This document shows, piece after piece, positions 44,266 to 55,569 of a stretch of DNA of 64,000 nt (positions are counted from its first letter, which is position 1; each line of letters starts with the position of its first letter). The position numbers and the translations under genes are program-made. This stretch comes from Psychromonas sp. SA13A (GTDB taxonomy: Bacteria > Pseudomonadota > Gammaproteobacteria > Enterobacterales > Psychromonadaceae): assembly GCF_011378715.1 (NCBI RefSeq), contig NZ_WTKU01000018.1, forward strand, positions 1 to 64,000. Reading direction: 5' to 3'. The notes beneath the pieces were generated by a model. It searched no databases, was not told where the DNA came from, and saw only the letters and a program-made list of their open reading frames with translations.

Positions 44266-45987
44266 TTAACTAATTCCTTTAGCTCGATTGAAATCGTTAA
44301 CTAAGGCTTCAATTTCAGCAGCAGTTGCCATTGAAAGGGCTTTATCAGCGAGTTCTTTAGCATCAGCAAAATTAGTGCTGCGAATAATTTTTTTCACGGT
44401 TGGTATTGAGATAGCACTCATAGAGAACTCATCTAATCCCATACCTAATAGCAATAGTGTTGCATGCTCGTCACCCGCTAATTCACCACACATACCCGTC
44501 CATTTTCCGGCTGCATGTGAAGCATCAATAACGGTCTTAATAATCGTTAACACCGATGGTGAAAGTGGATTATATAAATCAGAAATTAGTTCATTACCAC
44601 GGTCTACAGCAAGTGTATATTGTGTTAAATCGTTTGTACCGATACTGAAAAAATCGACTTCTTTAATTAAATGATGAGCAATCGCAGCTGCTGCTGGTGT
44701 CTCAATCATTACGCCAATTTCAATTTCTTCATCAAAGGCAAGATTTTCATTACGCAATTCTGTTTTCAACAATTCTAAAATATCTTTTAGCTTGCGAACT
44801 TCTTCTACTGAAATGATCATCGGGAACATGATACGGATCTTACCAAATGCAGAAGCACGAAGTAGAGCACGTAATTGTGGGTTCATTATTTCAGGGCGGT
44901 CGAAACAAATTCGAATTGCACGCCATCCTAAAAATGGGTTTAATTCAGCAGGAAGATTTAGGTAAGGTAAGTCCTTATCACCACCAATATCCATAGTACG
45001 GATAATACAAGGTTTGCCTTCCATTGCTTCAACTACATCTTTATAAGCAACAAATTGCTCATCTTCAGTAGGTAGTTGATCGCGGTCCATGAATAAAAAT
45101 TCTGTGCGGTATAAACCAACACATTCAGCGCCATTTCGTTTAGCGCCATCGGTATCTTTTACCGAACCAACATTTGACCCTACTTCTACTTGATGACCAT
45201 CTAAAGTCATAGCAGGTAAGTCTTTTAATTTAGCAAGTTCAGCTTTTTCTTCTAAGAAGGCATCACGTACCAATTTAGCTTCAGCCAATTGTGCTTTATT
45301 TGGATTAATAATGATTTTATTATTCAAGGCATCAAGAATAATCATGTCACCATTTTTCACACATTTTGTAATATCATTAGTACCAACAATCGCTGGAATT
45401 TCTAATGAGCGTGCCATAATTGATGTGTGTGAAGTACGGCCACCGATATCAGTGATAAAACCTAATACTTTATCAAGATTAATCTGTGCTGTCTCAGAAG
45501 GCGTTAAGTCATTAGCTACTAAAATTACTTCTTCAGCGATATCACTTAAATTAACTAATTCAATGCCTAATACATTTTTAAGTAAACGATTGCCGATATC
45601 ACGGAAATCCGCAGCACGTTCACGTAAATATGGGTCATCTAATTCTTGTAACATTTGTGCATTCTCTTCCACAATCGAGTTGATTGCGAAATCAGCTGTG
45701 CACTTATTTTTTTTCATATAGGCGATGATATCTTCTTCAAGCTCTTCATCTTCAAGGAGCATTATATGCCCTTCAAAGATAGCTTCTTTCTCTTCACCAA
45801 ATGTTTCAAGCGCTTTTTGCTTGACTATTTCTAGTTGAGCTGAAGTTTTTGCTCGGCCATCAACAAATCGAGTAATTTCGTGTTCAATATTGTCTACTTT
45901 CTCAGTATTGAGAGAAATTTCGTCTTCTTGTAATAACAACGCTTTTGCAAACGTAATACCAGGGGATGCAAGTATGCCAGATATCAT
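44266..45987 (-). CDS. ptsI: PTS enzyme I (phosphoenolpyruvate-protein phosphotransferase)
   Basis: The 573-aa enzyme has the phosphorylated His in [18 protein letters not shown], the PEP-binding [20 protein letters not shown], and the C-terminal barrel motifs [10 protein letters not shown] and [18 protein letters not shown], with the catalytic Cys in MCGELAGD. It passes phosphate from PEP to HPr. It lies 51 bp after ptsH and 70 bp before crr. Confidence 0.98.
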   Translation of the reverse strand: MISGILASPGITFAKALLLQEDEISLNTEKVDNIEHEITRFVDGRAKTSAQLEIVKQKALETFGEEKEAIFEGHIMLLEDEELEEDIIAYMKKNKCTADFAINSIVEENAQMLQELDDPYLRERAADFRDIGNRLLKNVLGIELVNLSDIAEEVILVANDLTPSETAQINLDKVLGFITDIGGRTSHTSIMARSLEIPAIVGTNDITKCVKNGDMIILDALNNKIIINPNKAQLAEAKLVRDAFLEEKAELAKLKDLPAMTLDGHQVEVGSNVGSVKDTDGAKRNGAECVGLYRTEFLFMDRDQLPTEDEQFVAYKDVVEAMEGKPCIIRTMDIGGDKDLPYLNLPAELNPFLGWRAIRICFDRPEIMNPQLRALLRASAFGKIRIMFPMIISVEEVRKLKDILELLKTELRNENLAFDEEIEIGVMIETPAAAAIAHHLIKEVDFFSIGTNDLTQYTLAVDRGNELISDLYNPLSPSVLTIIKTVIDASHAAGKWTGMCGELAGDEHATLLLLGMGLDEFSMSAISIPTVKKIIRSTNFADAKELADKALSMATAAEIEALVNDFNRAKGIS

Positions 45988-46038
45988 AACCTATCCTTAA
46001 AAAACTACTGAATTTGATCTAATAAAAGATGTTTTGAA

Positions 46039-46296
46039 TTAAACTAAAGTTGCCATTAATTCAACTAAAGTATCAACAGCTTTTTGTTCGTCTGCGCCTT
46101 CAGCTTTGATGTTTACAGATGTACCTTGAGTTAAACCTAAAGTTTGTAGTTTGAAAAGGCTTTTAGCACTTGCAGACTTGCTGCCAACTTCAACAGAAAT
46201 GTCAGATGCAAATGATTTTGCTTCCTTAACAAATTGTGCAGCAGGACGAGTATGAAGGCCATTTGGAGCTGTGATAGTTACTGTTTTTTGATACAT
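46039..46296 (-). CDS. ptsH: PTS phosphocarrier protein HPr
   Basis: The 85-aa protein carries the phosphorylated His15 in [18 protein letters not shown] and the conserved [15 protein letters not shown] around Ser46. It shuttles phosphate from enzyme I to EIIA proteins. It is the first gene of the ptsH-ptsI-crr operon, preceded by AAGGTGC on the minus strand. Confidence 0.98.
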   Translation of the reverse strand: MYQKTVTITAPNGLHTRPAAQFVKEAKSFASDISVEVGSKSASAKSLFKLQTLGLTQGTSVNIKAEGADEQKAVDTLVELMATLV

Positions 46297-46644
46297 GAGA
46301 GCACCTTATTTAAGTTTAAATGGTAATAACAATTAATTTAATGTCATTAAAAAAATAGTTATTAGCTGAAGTAAATTATAATAACAAGCTGATTAAACAT
46401 AAAAAACGATAAGAAAGTTTAGACATAGGTCAATATTTGTTTGAATAAATATTCACTTTCACTTTTCTGTTAATTTTATTCAGCTTTTTGTAATTATAAC
46501 AATTAAAAAATTGGATTTCATGATCCTAAATAAGACAGATAAGGTCAATGATTTTCTCTGAATAGGTGATGAAAACAAGGTATTATTCGTGTGTTTGTAT
46601 GTTTTTTGGACTATGCGACCTGTAGGGATATTGGAAGTAAAAAA
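46297..46644. other. Spacer between ptsH and the cysK terminator
   Basis: This is an AT-rich stretch with the ptsH promoter region. A small palindrome (GAATAAATATTC, 46442-46453) is present. I could not assign a CRP or Cra site with confidence. No gene is visible. Confidence 0.35.
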
Positions 46645-46666
46645 AAAGGTACTAAAAAGTACCTTT
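46645..46666 (-). terminator. Intrinsic terminator of cysK
   Basis: On the minus strand, AAAGGTAC (46659-46666) pairs with GTACCTTT (46645-46652) and a run of T follows. It lies about 35 bp after the cysK stop codon. Confidence 0.85.
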
Positions 46667-46699
46667 GTAAAATCATAAAGTCACATATTATTCTACGTT

Positions 46700-47665
46700 T
46701 TATGCAAAGTTTTCGCCGTCAAATAGACCTGCAAATAATGCCGTTGATAAGTAACGCTCACCTGAACTAGGTAGTATTACGACAATATTTTTATCTTTGA
46801 ATTCTGGTTGAGCAGCTAAACGTGCTGCGGCAACAACCGCTGCTCCTGAAGAAATACCAGCAAGGATACCTTCCTCTTCCATTAGGCGTCGAGCCATTGA
46901 GATTGCATCTTCATTACTTACCGCTTCAGCTCTATCAATTAATGAGATATCTAAGTTTTTAGGAATAAATCCTGCGCCAATACCTTGTATTTTATGTGGA
47001 CCCGGTTTGATCTCTTCGCCAGCTAATGTTTGAGATATAACCGGTGAATCTGTCGGTTCTACTGCCACACTAATAATTGCTTTGCCTTGTGTTTCTTTGA
47101 TGTAACGACTAACGCCAGAAATCGTACCACCAGTACCCACACCAGCTACAAATACATCTATTTCACCGTCTGTATCATTCCAAATTTCAGGTCCTGTTGT
47201 TTGTTCGTGGATTTGCGGGTTAGCAGGATTATCAAATTGGCGTAAAACTAAGTATTTTCCTGGCGCTGATGCTGCTAGCTCTTCCGCTTTATTGATTGCG
47301 CCTTTCATGCCTAGTGCGCCTTCAGTCAATACTAAGTTTGCGCCTAATGCTTTTAATAATTTACGACGCTCAATACTCATTGTATTTGGCATTGTTAGGG
47401 TGATTTTATAACCACGTGCAGCTGCAACAAAAGCAAGTGCGATACCAGTATTACCGCTTGTTGCTTCAACTAATTCAACACCTTTAGTTAATGTGCCATC
47501 TTTTTCCGCTGCATCAATCATGTTAGCGCCGATGCGATCTTTAACGCTGAAACTTGGGTTACGACTTTCAACCTTTACAAATACATTACCTGTAGTCACA
47601 TTGTTTAAACGTACTAACGGCGTATGACCGATGGTTTGTGAATTATCGCTAAAAATCTTACTCAT
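46700..47665 (-). CDS. cysK: Cysteine synthase A (O-acetylserine sulfhydrylase)
   Basis: The 321-aa PLP enzyme has the cofactor Lys42 in [16 protein letters not shown], the substrate loop [19 protein letters not shown], the phosphate-binding [15 protein letters not shown], and [15 protein letters not shown]. The sequence [15 protein letters not shown] near the C-terminus favours CysK over CysM. It makes cysteine from O-acetylserine and sulfide. The order cysK-ptsH-ptsI-crr is the same as in E. coli. Confidence 0.97.
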   Translation of the reverse strand: MSKIFSDNSQTIGHTPLVRLNNVTTGNVFVKVESRNPSFSVKDRIGANMIDAAEKDGTLTKGVELVEATSGNTGIALAFVAAARGYKITLTMPNTMSIERRKLLKALGANLVLTEGALGMKGAINKAEELAASAPGKYLVLRQFDNPANPQIHEQTTGPEIWNDTDGEIDVFVAGVGTGGTISGVSRYIKETQGKAIISVAVEPTDSPVISQTLAGEEIKPGPHKIQGIGAGFIPKNLDISLIDRAEAVSNEDAISMARRLMEEEGILAGISSGAAVVAAARLAAQPEFKDKNIVVILPSSGERYLSTALFAGLFDGENFA

Positions 47666-47801
47666 AATGATGTTCCTATCCGTTGGGTTATTTAATAATT
47701 AGTTCTTGATAGCATATCTAATGTTTGTAAATGGGGAAGTGAAATTTTGTTATACCATATAGGTTTTTGAGATAAGTTGTATTTTAGAGGGGGAAGATAA
47801 G

Positions 47802-48392
47802 TTAAAAGCGTGATTCGAAACCAATTAAAGCTTGGCTTGCACCGTAACCTGGTAGGTTTCTATTAGAAATCAATACTTTGATTTTACTGTAAGGGGATGT
47901 TTGAAAGCTAATACCGGCTCCAAGAGATAGTTCACTATTATAAATATCGAGGGCTTCGGAGTTTTCAATATATTCATATAAAGTACGGCCTGGTGACATA
48001 TCTCGATGATTATCGTTACTAGGATCAGAGAACTTTCCAAATATCTCAAATTGAACTAATTGGCTGTTATTTGAAATGAACGGAACTGAAATTATTTCGT
48101 ATTGTTTACTTTTTTTAAAGGTACTGTCTTTGATAGAAGTGTCGAAAGTTATGCGTTGATAAAAACCATTGAATGCAGAATCGAGGTAGTGATAAGTTGC
48201 TTCTGAAATATAATAAAATGAAGAGAAGGGCTTCTCCAAAAAATTAACTTTTTTCATGCTTAACTGGTAATCCAGTTGTAGTTGATTTTGGTTATTATCT
48301 TGAGCAAAACTAACACTTGGAGTGACTAAGTAACTTAGCACCAATATTGTTAATTTTACTGAAGGTAACTTTAATCCAGACCACATACTCAA
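47802..48392 (-). CDS. Predicted outer-membrane or periplasmic protein, unknown function
   Basis: This 196-aa protein has an N-terminal signal sequence (LTILVLSYLVTPSVSFAQ). Alternating polar/hydrophobic stretches (LQLDYQLSMKKVNF, SSFYYISEATYHYLDSAF, SLGAGISFQTSPYSKIKVLI) follow, with a terminal Phe in IGFESRF. That is the typical end of an outer-membrane beta-barrel. I do not recognise a family. It lies between cysK and sbcB, alone on its transcript as far as can be seen. Confidence 0.65.
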   Translation of the reverse strand: MSMWSGLKLPSVKLTILVLSYLVTPSVSFAQDNNQNQLQLDYQLSMKKVNFLEKPFSSFYYISEATYHYLDSAFNGFYQRITFDTSIKDSTFKKSKQYEIISVPFISNNSQLVQFEIFGKFSDPSNDNHRDMSPGRTLYEYIENSEALDIYNSELSLGAGISFQTSPYSKIKVLISNRNLPGYGASQALIGFESRF

Positions 48393-48481
48393 CTTGATCG
48401 CTCCTTGATCTTCTTAATCCTAGTATGACAATTGCAGCACTTTGCTGTTAATCATTAATTGTAGAGTAATTTTGTTATTTT

Positions 48482-49912
48482 TTAACCATTTTCATTCAAA
48501 AACTCTAGATAATGTCCCAGTTTTTGTAAGATCTCTATCTTTTCAGCACTATGTTGATGCTCGATCGCCAAGATATTAAGACGTTCTACATAGTCATTAG
48601 TATGATCAATCAGATAAGCTTCTCTATGTCTAGCCCACTTTTGTTGCTCTTCAATCGTCAGCGTTTGAGGATAATTTCTCGCTTTATATCGCCACCAAAG
48701 TGTAGCCAAGTTAGGATCGTCAAAATTAACTTCATGATTGATTATTTGCTGTGGAGAAAGAGCACAAATCGTTTTTGCTTGTTGTTTATCATTAGCCGTT
48801 GGAAAACCACCAGAATAGAGTTTTTGCTCTGGCTGCTGTTCCTTATTAATTTTGGCATCAGTATTAAATACTGATATCAGCTTCTCTACTAGCTGTCTGT
48901 TTGCCGAGAAAAAGTCCATAGAAAGGCGACATTGTTTAGCATCGACACCCAATTCTTTAGCTCTTTCTGCGGTTAATGTTTTTGCACTAGCGACGATTGG
49001 ACATTTATTAATATGAATAAGCTTTATAGGAGGTCTATTAATACCTTCAGGTAAATCATCCGTAGCGGTATATAAATAGGTTTGTAATTGTTCTACCGTT
49101 AAAGCAGCCAACTGTGAAAGATCTTTATTTAAATCAAGCACAATAACCGCATTGTTATTTGTCGGATGTTGAGCGATCGGAAGAATATAAGAACAACAAC
49201 CCTGTAGCGCAGAAAACATGCCGGAAATATGCACTAATGGTGTAAAAGTGCCGAGCTTAAGTTGTTCTAAAACTTTATTTTTTTGTCTCAGGCTATAACA
49301 ATATTCGTATAATTTAGGGTGCGTGTCCTTGATCAGTTTTGCCATCGCAATAGTGGCATAAACATCAGACATTGCATCATGTGCTTGTTGATGAGTTATC
49401 TCATTTGCTTTAGTTAATAACTCTAATCTAAAGCTTGGTGCATCATTGTCATCAAATACCCACTCAATACCTTCCGGCCTAAGGGCATAACATGCGCGTA
49501 CCATGTCGATAATATCCCAACGTGAGCAGCCATTTTGCCACTCTCTTTGGTAAGGATCGTGAAAATTTCGGTACAAAGTAAAGCGTGTAACTTCATCATC
49601 AAAACGAATATTGTTGTAACCAACAACACAGGTTTGAGGTTGTTGGAATTGTTGCAATATGTTGAATATAAATTGATTTTCAAATTCACCATGTTGTAAA
49701 GCATGTTGAGGCGTTATTCCTGTCACTAAACAGGCCTCTGGTGCAGGTAAATAATCATTCGGTGGGCGGCAATACCACTCGTAAGGTTCTGAAATAATAT
49801 TTAAATCAAGATCCGTTCGAATTCCTGCAAATTGAGAAGGGCGGTCAGTGCCAGGGTTCAATCCAAATGTTTCATAATCGTGCCAAAAAAGGCTTGGAGA
49901 TGCTTGATTCAT
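48482..49912 (-). CDS. sbcB: Exodeoxyribonuclease I
   Basis: The 476-aa enzyme starts with the exonuclease motif FWHDYETFGLNPGTDRPSQF (catalytic Asp and Glu). It has GYNNIRFDDEVTRFTLYRN, then AHDAMSDVYATIAMAKLI (motif III), and the SH3-like and helical C-terminal parts. It degrades single-stranded DNA 3' to 5' in recombination and mismatch repair. It is monocistronic; the long spacer on its upstream side holds the gapA-tail repeats. Confidence 0.95.
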   Translation of the reverse strand: MNQASPSLFWHDYETFGLNPGTDRPSQFAGIRTDLDLNIISEPYEWYCRPPNDYLPAPEACLVTGITPQHALQHGEFENQFIFNILQQFQQPQTCVVGYNNIRFDDEVTRFTLYRNFHDPYQREWQNGCSRWDIIDMVRACYALRPEGIEWVFDDNDAPSFRLELLTKANEITHQQAHDAMSDVYATIAMAKLIKDTHPKLYEYCYSLRQKNKVLEQLKLGTFTPLVHISGMFSALQGCCSYILPIAQHPTNNNAVIVLDLNKDLSQLAALTVEQLQTYLYTATDDLPEGINRPPIKLIHINKCPIVASAKTLTAERAKELGVDAKQCRLSMDFFSANRQLVEKLISVFNTDAKINKEQQPEQKLYSGGFPTANDKQQAKTICALSPQQIINHEVNFDDPNLATLWWRYKARNYPQTLTIEEQQKWARHREAYLIDHTNDYVERLNILAIEHQHSAEKIEILQKLGHYLEFLNENG

Positions 49913-50462
49913 ATTCTTATATCCAAAATGTTCAGTTGTTATATTGTGGCTAATTTGATCCTAAAAAGCGAATCAATTGAACTTAATGCGGTTGAATAAT
50001 AAGTATTTACGAAACAATCATAATTTTTCAATACAATTAAGCTGATGCTCTTTGTATATGAAGGTTTTGTTGATGAATCGTGAGAATTGATCTGAAAAGT
50101 GACTGTTCTGTTATTGGACGTTGTTAGATGTTATTGAATGTTGCTCAATGTTATTTTTATGTTTCTTTAGATGGTCTCACTTTCATCTTTTAGTGTATTA
50201 ATTACAGTTTGGTTACTAAAGCACTAAGAATAACTTGTCTTTTTAAATATTTTTCTTCATGTAAAACATTTTAATAATGGGTAAACAGTAATGTGTCATG
50301 AATGTCATTCGAGTGATTTTTTATTCTAAGAATAAGTTAAATGCGTTCATTTCAAGAATTAGTCGTCAATAACGACTTAGATTTAGAGATAAAAAAAAGC
50401 AACTTTAAACGATAAAAGCACGATTATATCCCGTAAATTTTGTAGCGAGTATTTAGCGTATT
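49913..50462. other. Spacer between sbcB and the gapA-tail repeats
   Basis: This AT-rich stretch has stops in all frames. Near 50120-50150 a short motif (GTTATTGGACGTTGTTAGATG and similar) recurs imperfectly. No RNA gene was recognised. The sbcB promoter is expected at its left end. Confidence 0.35.
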
Positions 50463-50740
50463 TACATATAGAGCTGAAATTAGATCTGGCACTTTGTTTG
50501 AGTAACTGCTTTGGTTATCTTACCGAGGGTTAGCTTTAACTAGTTTTTAATACTATTACAGATACAAAAAGCTGCACTAGGTAGGCTTTATAATGCTAAC
50601 TAATTAAACTTATTTAGCGTCATTTACTATAGGAGTGAGATTAGGTTTAGAACTTTGTTTTTATGTAATGTTAAACCGTTAGATTTCGTAATCGGAGCAA
50701 GATCCAACTACAAGAAGTTAGCTTTAACATAAATTACAGA
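50463..50740 (-). repeat. Two decayed tandem copies of the gapA 3' end and terminator
   Basis: Bases 50463-50545 align with the last codons of gapA (50800-50870): shared GAGC, CACTTTGTTTGAGTAAC and TTATCTTACCGAGGG against GAACTTTATTTGAGTAAC and TTATCGTACCAAGAT. Bases 50605-50710 align again (CTTATTTAG, TTTAGAACTTTG, GATTTCGTAATCGGAGCAAG). Bases 50553-50592 repeat the gapA terminator block (ATTACAGATACAAAAAGCTG, then CACTAGGTAGGC). The period is about 165-180 bp. Both copies carry frame-breaking changes and are not coding. Confidence 0.75.
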
Positions 50741-50770
50741 TACAAAAAAACCTGCACTAGGCAGGCTTTT
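50741..50770 (-). terminator. Intrinsic terminator of gapA
   Basis: On the minus strand, GCCTGC (50761-50766) pairs with GCAGGT (50750-50755) around a CTAGT loop and is followed by seven T. It lies about 25 bp after the gapA stop codon. A degraded copy of it is at 50563-50592. Confidence 0.85.
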
Positions 50771-50791
50771 ATAAATTCTATTTAAACAAAC

Positions 50792-52138
<1,347 letters not shown>

Positions 52139-53032
52139 TTATTTAATCACGGTTTTTAGTGTGTGAGATTGCCCTGATTCAACTAATACACCTTGTTTTG
52201 AAGTAATTGCTGATTCAATACACATCATTGTTTGGTAACCATCATCTGGCATATCAGCAAATGCAATTGCACCTTTTATCCACGGATTCCAAACTACCAC
52301 AGAGTCATTACCGGTGTTAGTCACTATTATTTTACGTTCATTATTTGCGTCATTAACAATAACATCACCTTCGTTGATTGCATAAATTGAATCAATAGGA
52401 CCATCTATAGGTAATGTTTTTTCTGCATTCTTCTGTTTTCCTTCATCTAAGGAATCAGAATAAGTCGATGCTAAACCATCAATAGTACATTGAGTGATAT
52501 CAGCAACACATAAGTAAGAGTGCAAAGCACCACCATACTTGAAAGTATCGGTACCGGTATTTTGGGTAATTAGTGACAGTTCAACGTGGTCAGACAAAGA
52601 AGCTTTCAACGTTAATGTAAAATCATGATCCCAAATCGCTTTAGTTACTTCATTAGCTGATAGTGTGAATTCAAGGTCAATTGCATCGGATGTCTCATCG
52701 ATAATTGATACAGCCCACTTGCTGGTACGAGCAAAGCCATGCCCTGGTAATTTTTTGCTAAGGCTTTCTTCAGTATTACCAAACCAAGGCCAACAAACAG
52801 GCACACCACCACGAATTGCTTTTTTATCATCAAACAAAGCCGTTTTGCTTAAATAAATAAGCGGTGCTTGCTGTTTTACTTGGAAGTGAATCAAATGTGC
52901 GCCATGTAAGGTAAATGCAGCATCAAATTTGGGGTGATTAATAATAATAAACTCAAAGCCTTTACTGTCCACTTGAAGTGAAACCTGTTCAGAGAGAGTT
53001 TTTGTTGTGTTAAGTCTCAAATGTGAAATCAT
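52139..53032 (-). CDS. yeaD: D-hexose-6-phosphate mutarotase YeaD
   Basis: The 297-aa aldose-1-epimerase-fold protein has FTLHGAHLIHFQVK, GGVPVCWPWFGNTEE, LPGHGFARTSKWAV and the C-terminal VVWNPWIKGAIAFADMPDDG, typical of YeaD. It interconverts anomers of glucose-6-phosphate-type sugars. Catalytic His and Glu residues lie in HGFAR and MCIESA. Its position just upstream of gapA on the same strand is the same as in E. coli. Confidence 0.92.
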   Translation of the reverse strand: MISHLRLNTTKTLSEQVSLQVDSKGFEFIIINHPKFDAAFTLHGAHLIHFQVKQQAPLIYLSKTALFDDKKAIRGGVPVCWPWFGNTEESLSKKLPGHGFARTSKWAVSIIDETSDAIDLEFTLSANEVTKAIWDHDFTLTLKASLSDHVELSLITQNTGTDTFKYGGALHSYLCVADITQCTIDGLASTYSDSLDEGKQKNAEKTLPIDGPIDSIYAINEGDVIVNDANNERKIIVTNTGNDSVVVWNPWIKGAIAFADMPDDGYQTMMCIESAITSKQGVLVESGQSHTLKTVIK

Positions 53033-53335
53033 TTTTGTTCCCTATGTCATGAATTGTATGAAGTTCAGTTATGTTTTATTCATTCTACTATATTGTTTAT
53101 TTAAATTAGTGAGCTAAATCATTTGCGAAGCTTGTTAATATAAAAGTGAAACAAATTTTGATATGGTTTTGAAAAGTAAATTATAAACATGCATAAGATT
53201 TAATATTTTTAGTAAAATAACTATTTGATTAAGTTATTATCCACTGATGAATTCGTTATAAATTTTATCTATTTTGTTACACATTCATTTTTAATATTAA
53301 AATCTAGCGATAAATTAACCATACATAGGTGTTTT
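53033..53335. other. Divergent spacer between yeaD and malQ
   Basis: This AT-rich stretch holds both promoters. The open frame continues upstream of the malQ ATG but lacks a ribosome site. No MalT box was recognised with confidence. Confidence 0.35.
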
Positions 53336-55528
53336 ATGAATAGTTCTGCATTAGAGTCGTTTATGCAATTGAAAGGGATTGATCCAAATTTTGTTGATGC
53401 GTGGGGGGCGCCTGCAACTGTTCTTGATGAAAGTATTAAAAATATTATCAATCATATGGGGTTTGATGCTTCGGATGAGCAAGCACTATCTGCACATTAT
53501 GAAGAACAAGAAACACAACATTGGTTGAGACTAATCGCTCCTGTCTCAGTGCAACAGCAGGCATCGGAATATCAACTTGAGGTGCATCTGCCTATTGATT
53601 TTGTTACCGATCCTCTTATTTACAGAATCATCACGGAAGATGGTCAACAAATAGATACAACAATTACTGCAACAGATTTCCCATTATTAGGTAATAAAGA
53701 TATAGGTGATGTTGAATTTCAACTATATCAAGTTACTTTACCCACTGAGTTAGCCATCGGTTATCACCAACTCAATTTATTGGAACAGGGTAATGATGAA
53801 CCATTAGCCAATATGGCTTTAATTATTACTCCAAGTGCTTGTTTTACGCCGAAGGCGATGCAAGAAGGTAAAAAACTATGGGGCACCAGTGTTCAACTAT
53901 ATTGTTTGAAAAGTCAAAATAACTGGGGTATCGGTGATTTCTCAGACTTGAAGTCATTATTGACTAAAACAGCGCAAAGCGGTGGCGACTTCATCGGCTT
54001 AAACCCAATCCATGCGCTTAGCCCTGCACAACCTAACAATGCAAGTCCCTACAGTCCTTCATCACGTAAGTGGTTAAATATCCTTTATACCGATATTCAT
54101 GCGGTTCCTGAATTTGAACATTGCAAAACGTTAAAAGATAAATTAGCAACCAGTGATTTTCAGCAACAATTAAGTTCGCTGCGAGCGACTGAATGGGTAG
54201 ATTACGAGAATGTTACTGCATTAAAATTGAGTGCATTACGTGACTTGTTTGCAACCTTAAATGATGGACAATCGGTAAATAATCTACGTTTGCAGGCACT
54301 TAATGAGTTTGTAGAAGAAAAGGGCGATTCATTAAAGCAGCAAGCTGCTTTCGATGCTCTGCAGTTTAAGTTTTTGGCTGAAAACGAGCAAGCTTGGGGA
54401 TGGCCTGTATGGCCGGAAGGTTTTCAATCATTCGCTACACCTGAAACCCAACAATGGTGCTTAGAAAATGAAGCTGAAATTTTATTTTGGTGTTATTGCC
54501 AATGGCTCACAGAAACGCAATTAGCAGAAGCTGATGAACTTGCAAAATCATTAGGCATGACTCTAGGTATTTATCGTGATCTGGCCGTTGGCGTGAGTAA
54601 GAATAGCAGTGAAATATGGGCTAATCATGAACTTTATTATGAAAATATTAGTATTGGTGCGCCACCTGATATTTTAGGTCCTTTAGGTCAAAGTTGGGGA
54701 CTACCTCCGCTGTCTCCAGATAAGTTATTTGAAACTGGCTATCAACCTTTTATTGAATTACTACAATCAAATATGAGTCATTGTGGCGCATTACGTATTG
54801 ACCATGTGATGGCTCTATTAAGACTTTGGTGGGTTCCTGAAGGTGCACCTGCTGGTTGTGGTGCTTATATTTATTACAATATTTATGACATGTTAAATTT
54901 ATTGGCATTAGAAAGTGTGCGTAATCAATGTCTAGTTATTGGTGAAGATTTAGGGACCGTTCCTGATGGTATGGATGAACTACTTAAAGAAGCCGGCGTT
55001 TATTCCTATAAAGTGTTTTTCTTTGAGCAAGCTGAAGATGGCGGTTTTCTATCCCCATCACATTATATTCAACAGGCGATGGCTACGTTATCAACCCATG
55101 ATATGCCGACAATTAAAGGATATTGGCATTGTGAAGATTTGTATTTAGGCAAAAGTTTAGGTTTATATCCAGACCCCGCTGTGTTGGAAAAGCTATTTCG
55201 TGACCGTGTAGAGTGCAAGCAACAGATTCTCGATAGCTTACATGGGCATGGTAGTTTACCTGAAAATTACAACCGAGACGCCAATACTACTGGCATGGAT
55301 CAAGTATTGAACTTTGCGTTACAAAAACACCTTGCGGCGGGCAGTGCTTCATTGTTAAGTTTGCAGCTAGAAGATTTTTTAGAAATGGATCAACCAGTTA
55401 ATGTGCCTGGCACAAGCGATGAATATAAAAACTGGCAACGGAAATTATCTAAAAATTTAGACGCTATTTTTGCTGACTCAGCTATTCAGTGCCTATTGAA
55501 AGATTTGACAGAAGCAAGATCTAAATAA
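53336..55528 (+). CDS. malQ: 4-alpha-glucanotransferase (amylomaltase)
   Basis: The 730-aa GH77 enzyme starts MNSSALESFMQLKGIDPNFV; TAGGTG upstream supports the ATG at 53336. Conserved segments are LWGTSVQLYCLKSQNNWGIG, NASPYSPSSRKWLN, the nucleophile Asp in RIDHVMALLRLWWVPEG, the acid/base Glu in VIGEDLGTVPDGM and TLSTHDMPTIKGYW. It disproportionates maltodextrins in the cytoplasm. It is the first gene of a malQ-glgB-glgX set, 41 bp before glgB. Confidence 0.96.
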   Translation: MNSSALESFMQLKGIDPNFVDAWGAPATVLDESIKNIINHMGFDASDEQALSAHYEEQETQHWLRLIAPVSVQQQASEYQLEVHLPIDFVTDPLIYRIITEDGQQIDTTITATDFPLLGNKDIGDVEFQLYQVTLPTELAIGYHQLNLLEQGNDEPLANMALIITPSACFTPKAMQEGKKLWGTSVQLYCLKSQNNWGIGDFSDLKSLLTKTAQSGGDFIGLNPIHALSPAQPNNASPYSPSSRKWLNILYTDIHAVPEFEHCKTLKDKLATSDFQQQLSSLRATEWVDYENVTALKLSALRDLFATLNDGQSVNNLRLQALNEFVEEKGDSLKQQAAFDALQFKFLAENEQAWGWPVWPEGFQSFATPETQQWCLENEAEILFWCYCQWLTETQLAEADELAKSLGMTLGIYRDLAVGVSKNSSEIWANHELYYENISIGAPPDILGPLGQSWGLPPLSPDKLFETGYQPFIELLQSNMSHCGALRIDHVMALLRLWWVPEGAPAGCGAYIYYNIYDMLNLLALESVRNQCLVIGEDLGTVPDGMDELLKEAGVYSYKVFFFEQAEDGGFLSPSHYIQQAMATLSTHDMPTIKGYWHCEDLYLGKSLGLYPDPAVLEKLFRDRVECKQQILDSLHGHGSLPENYNRDANTTGMDQVLNFALQKHLAAGSASLLSLQLEDFLEMDQPVNVPGTSDEYKNWQRKLSKNLDAIFADSAIQCLLKDLTEARSK

Positions 55529-55569
55529 TCAGACATTAGGCTAAATAAACTTCGGATTAGGTATTTAAA

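Noticed and set aside
49913-50462. Small RNA gene between sbcB and gapA
   Set aside because: No promoter-terminator pair or stable fold could be identified; the only clear structure is the decayed gapA tail to the right.
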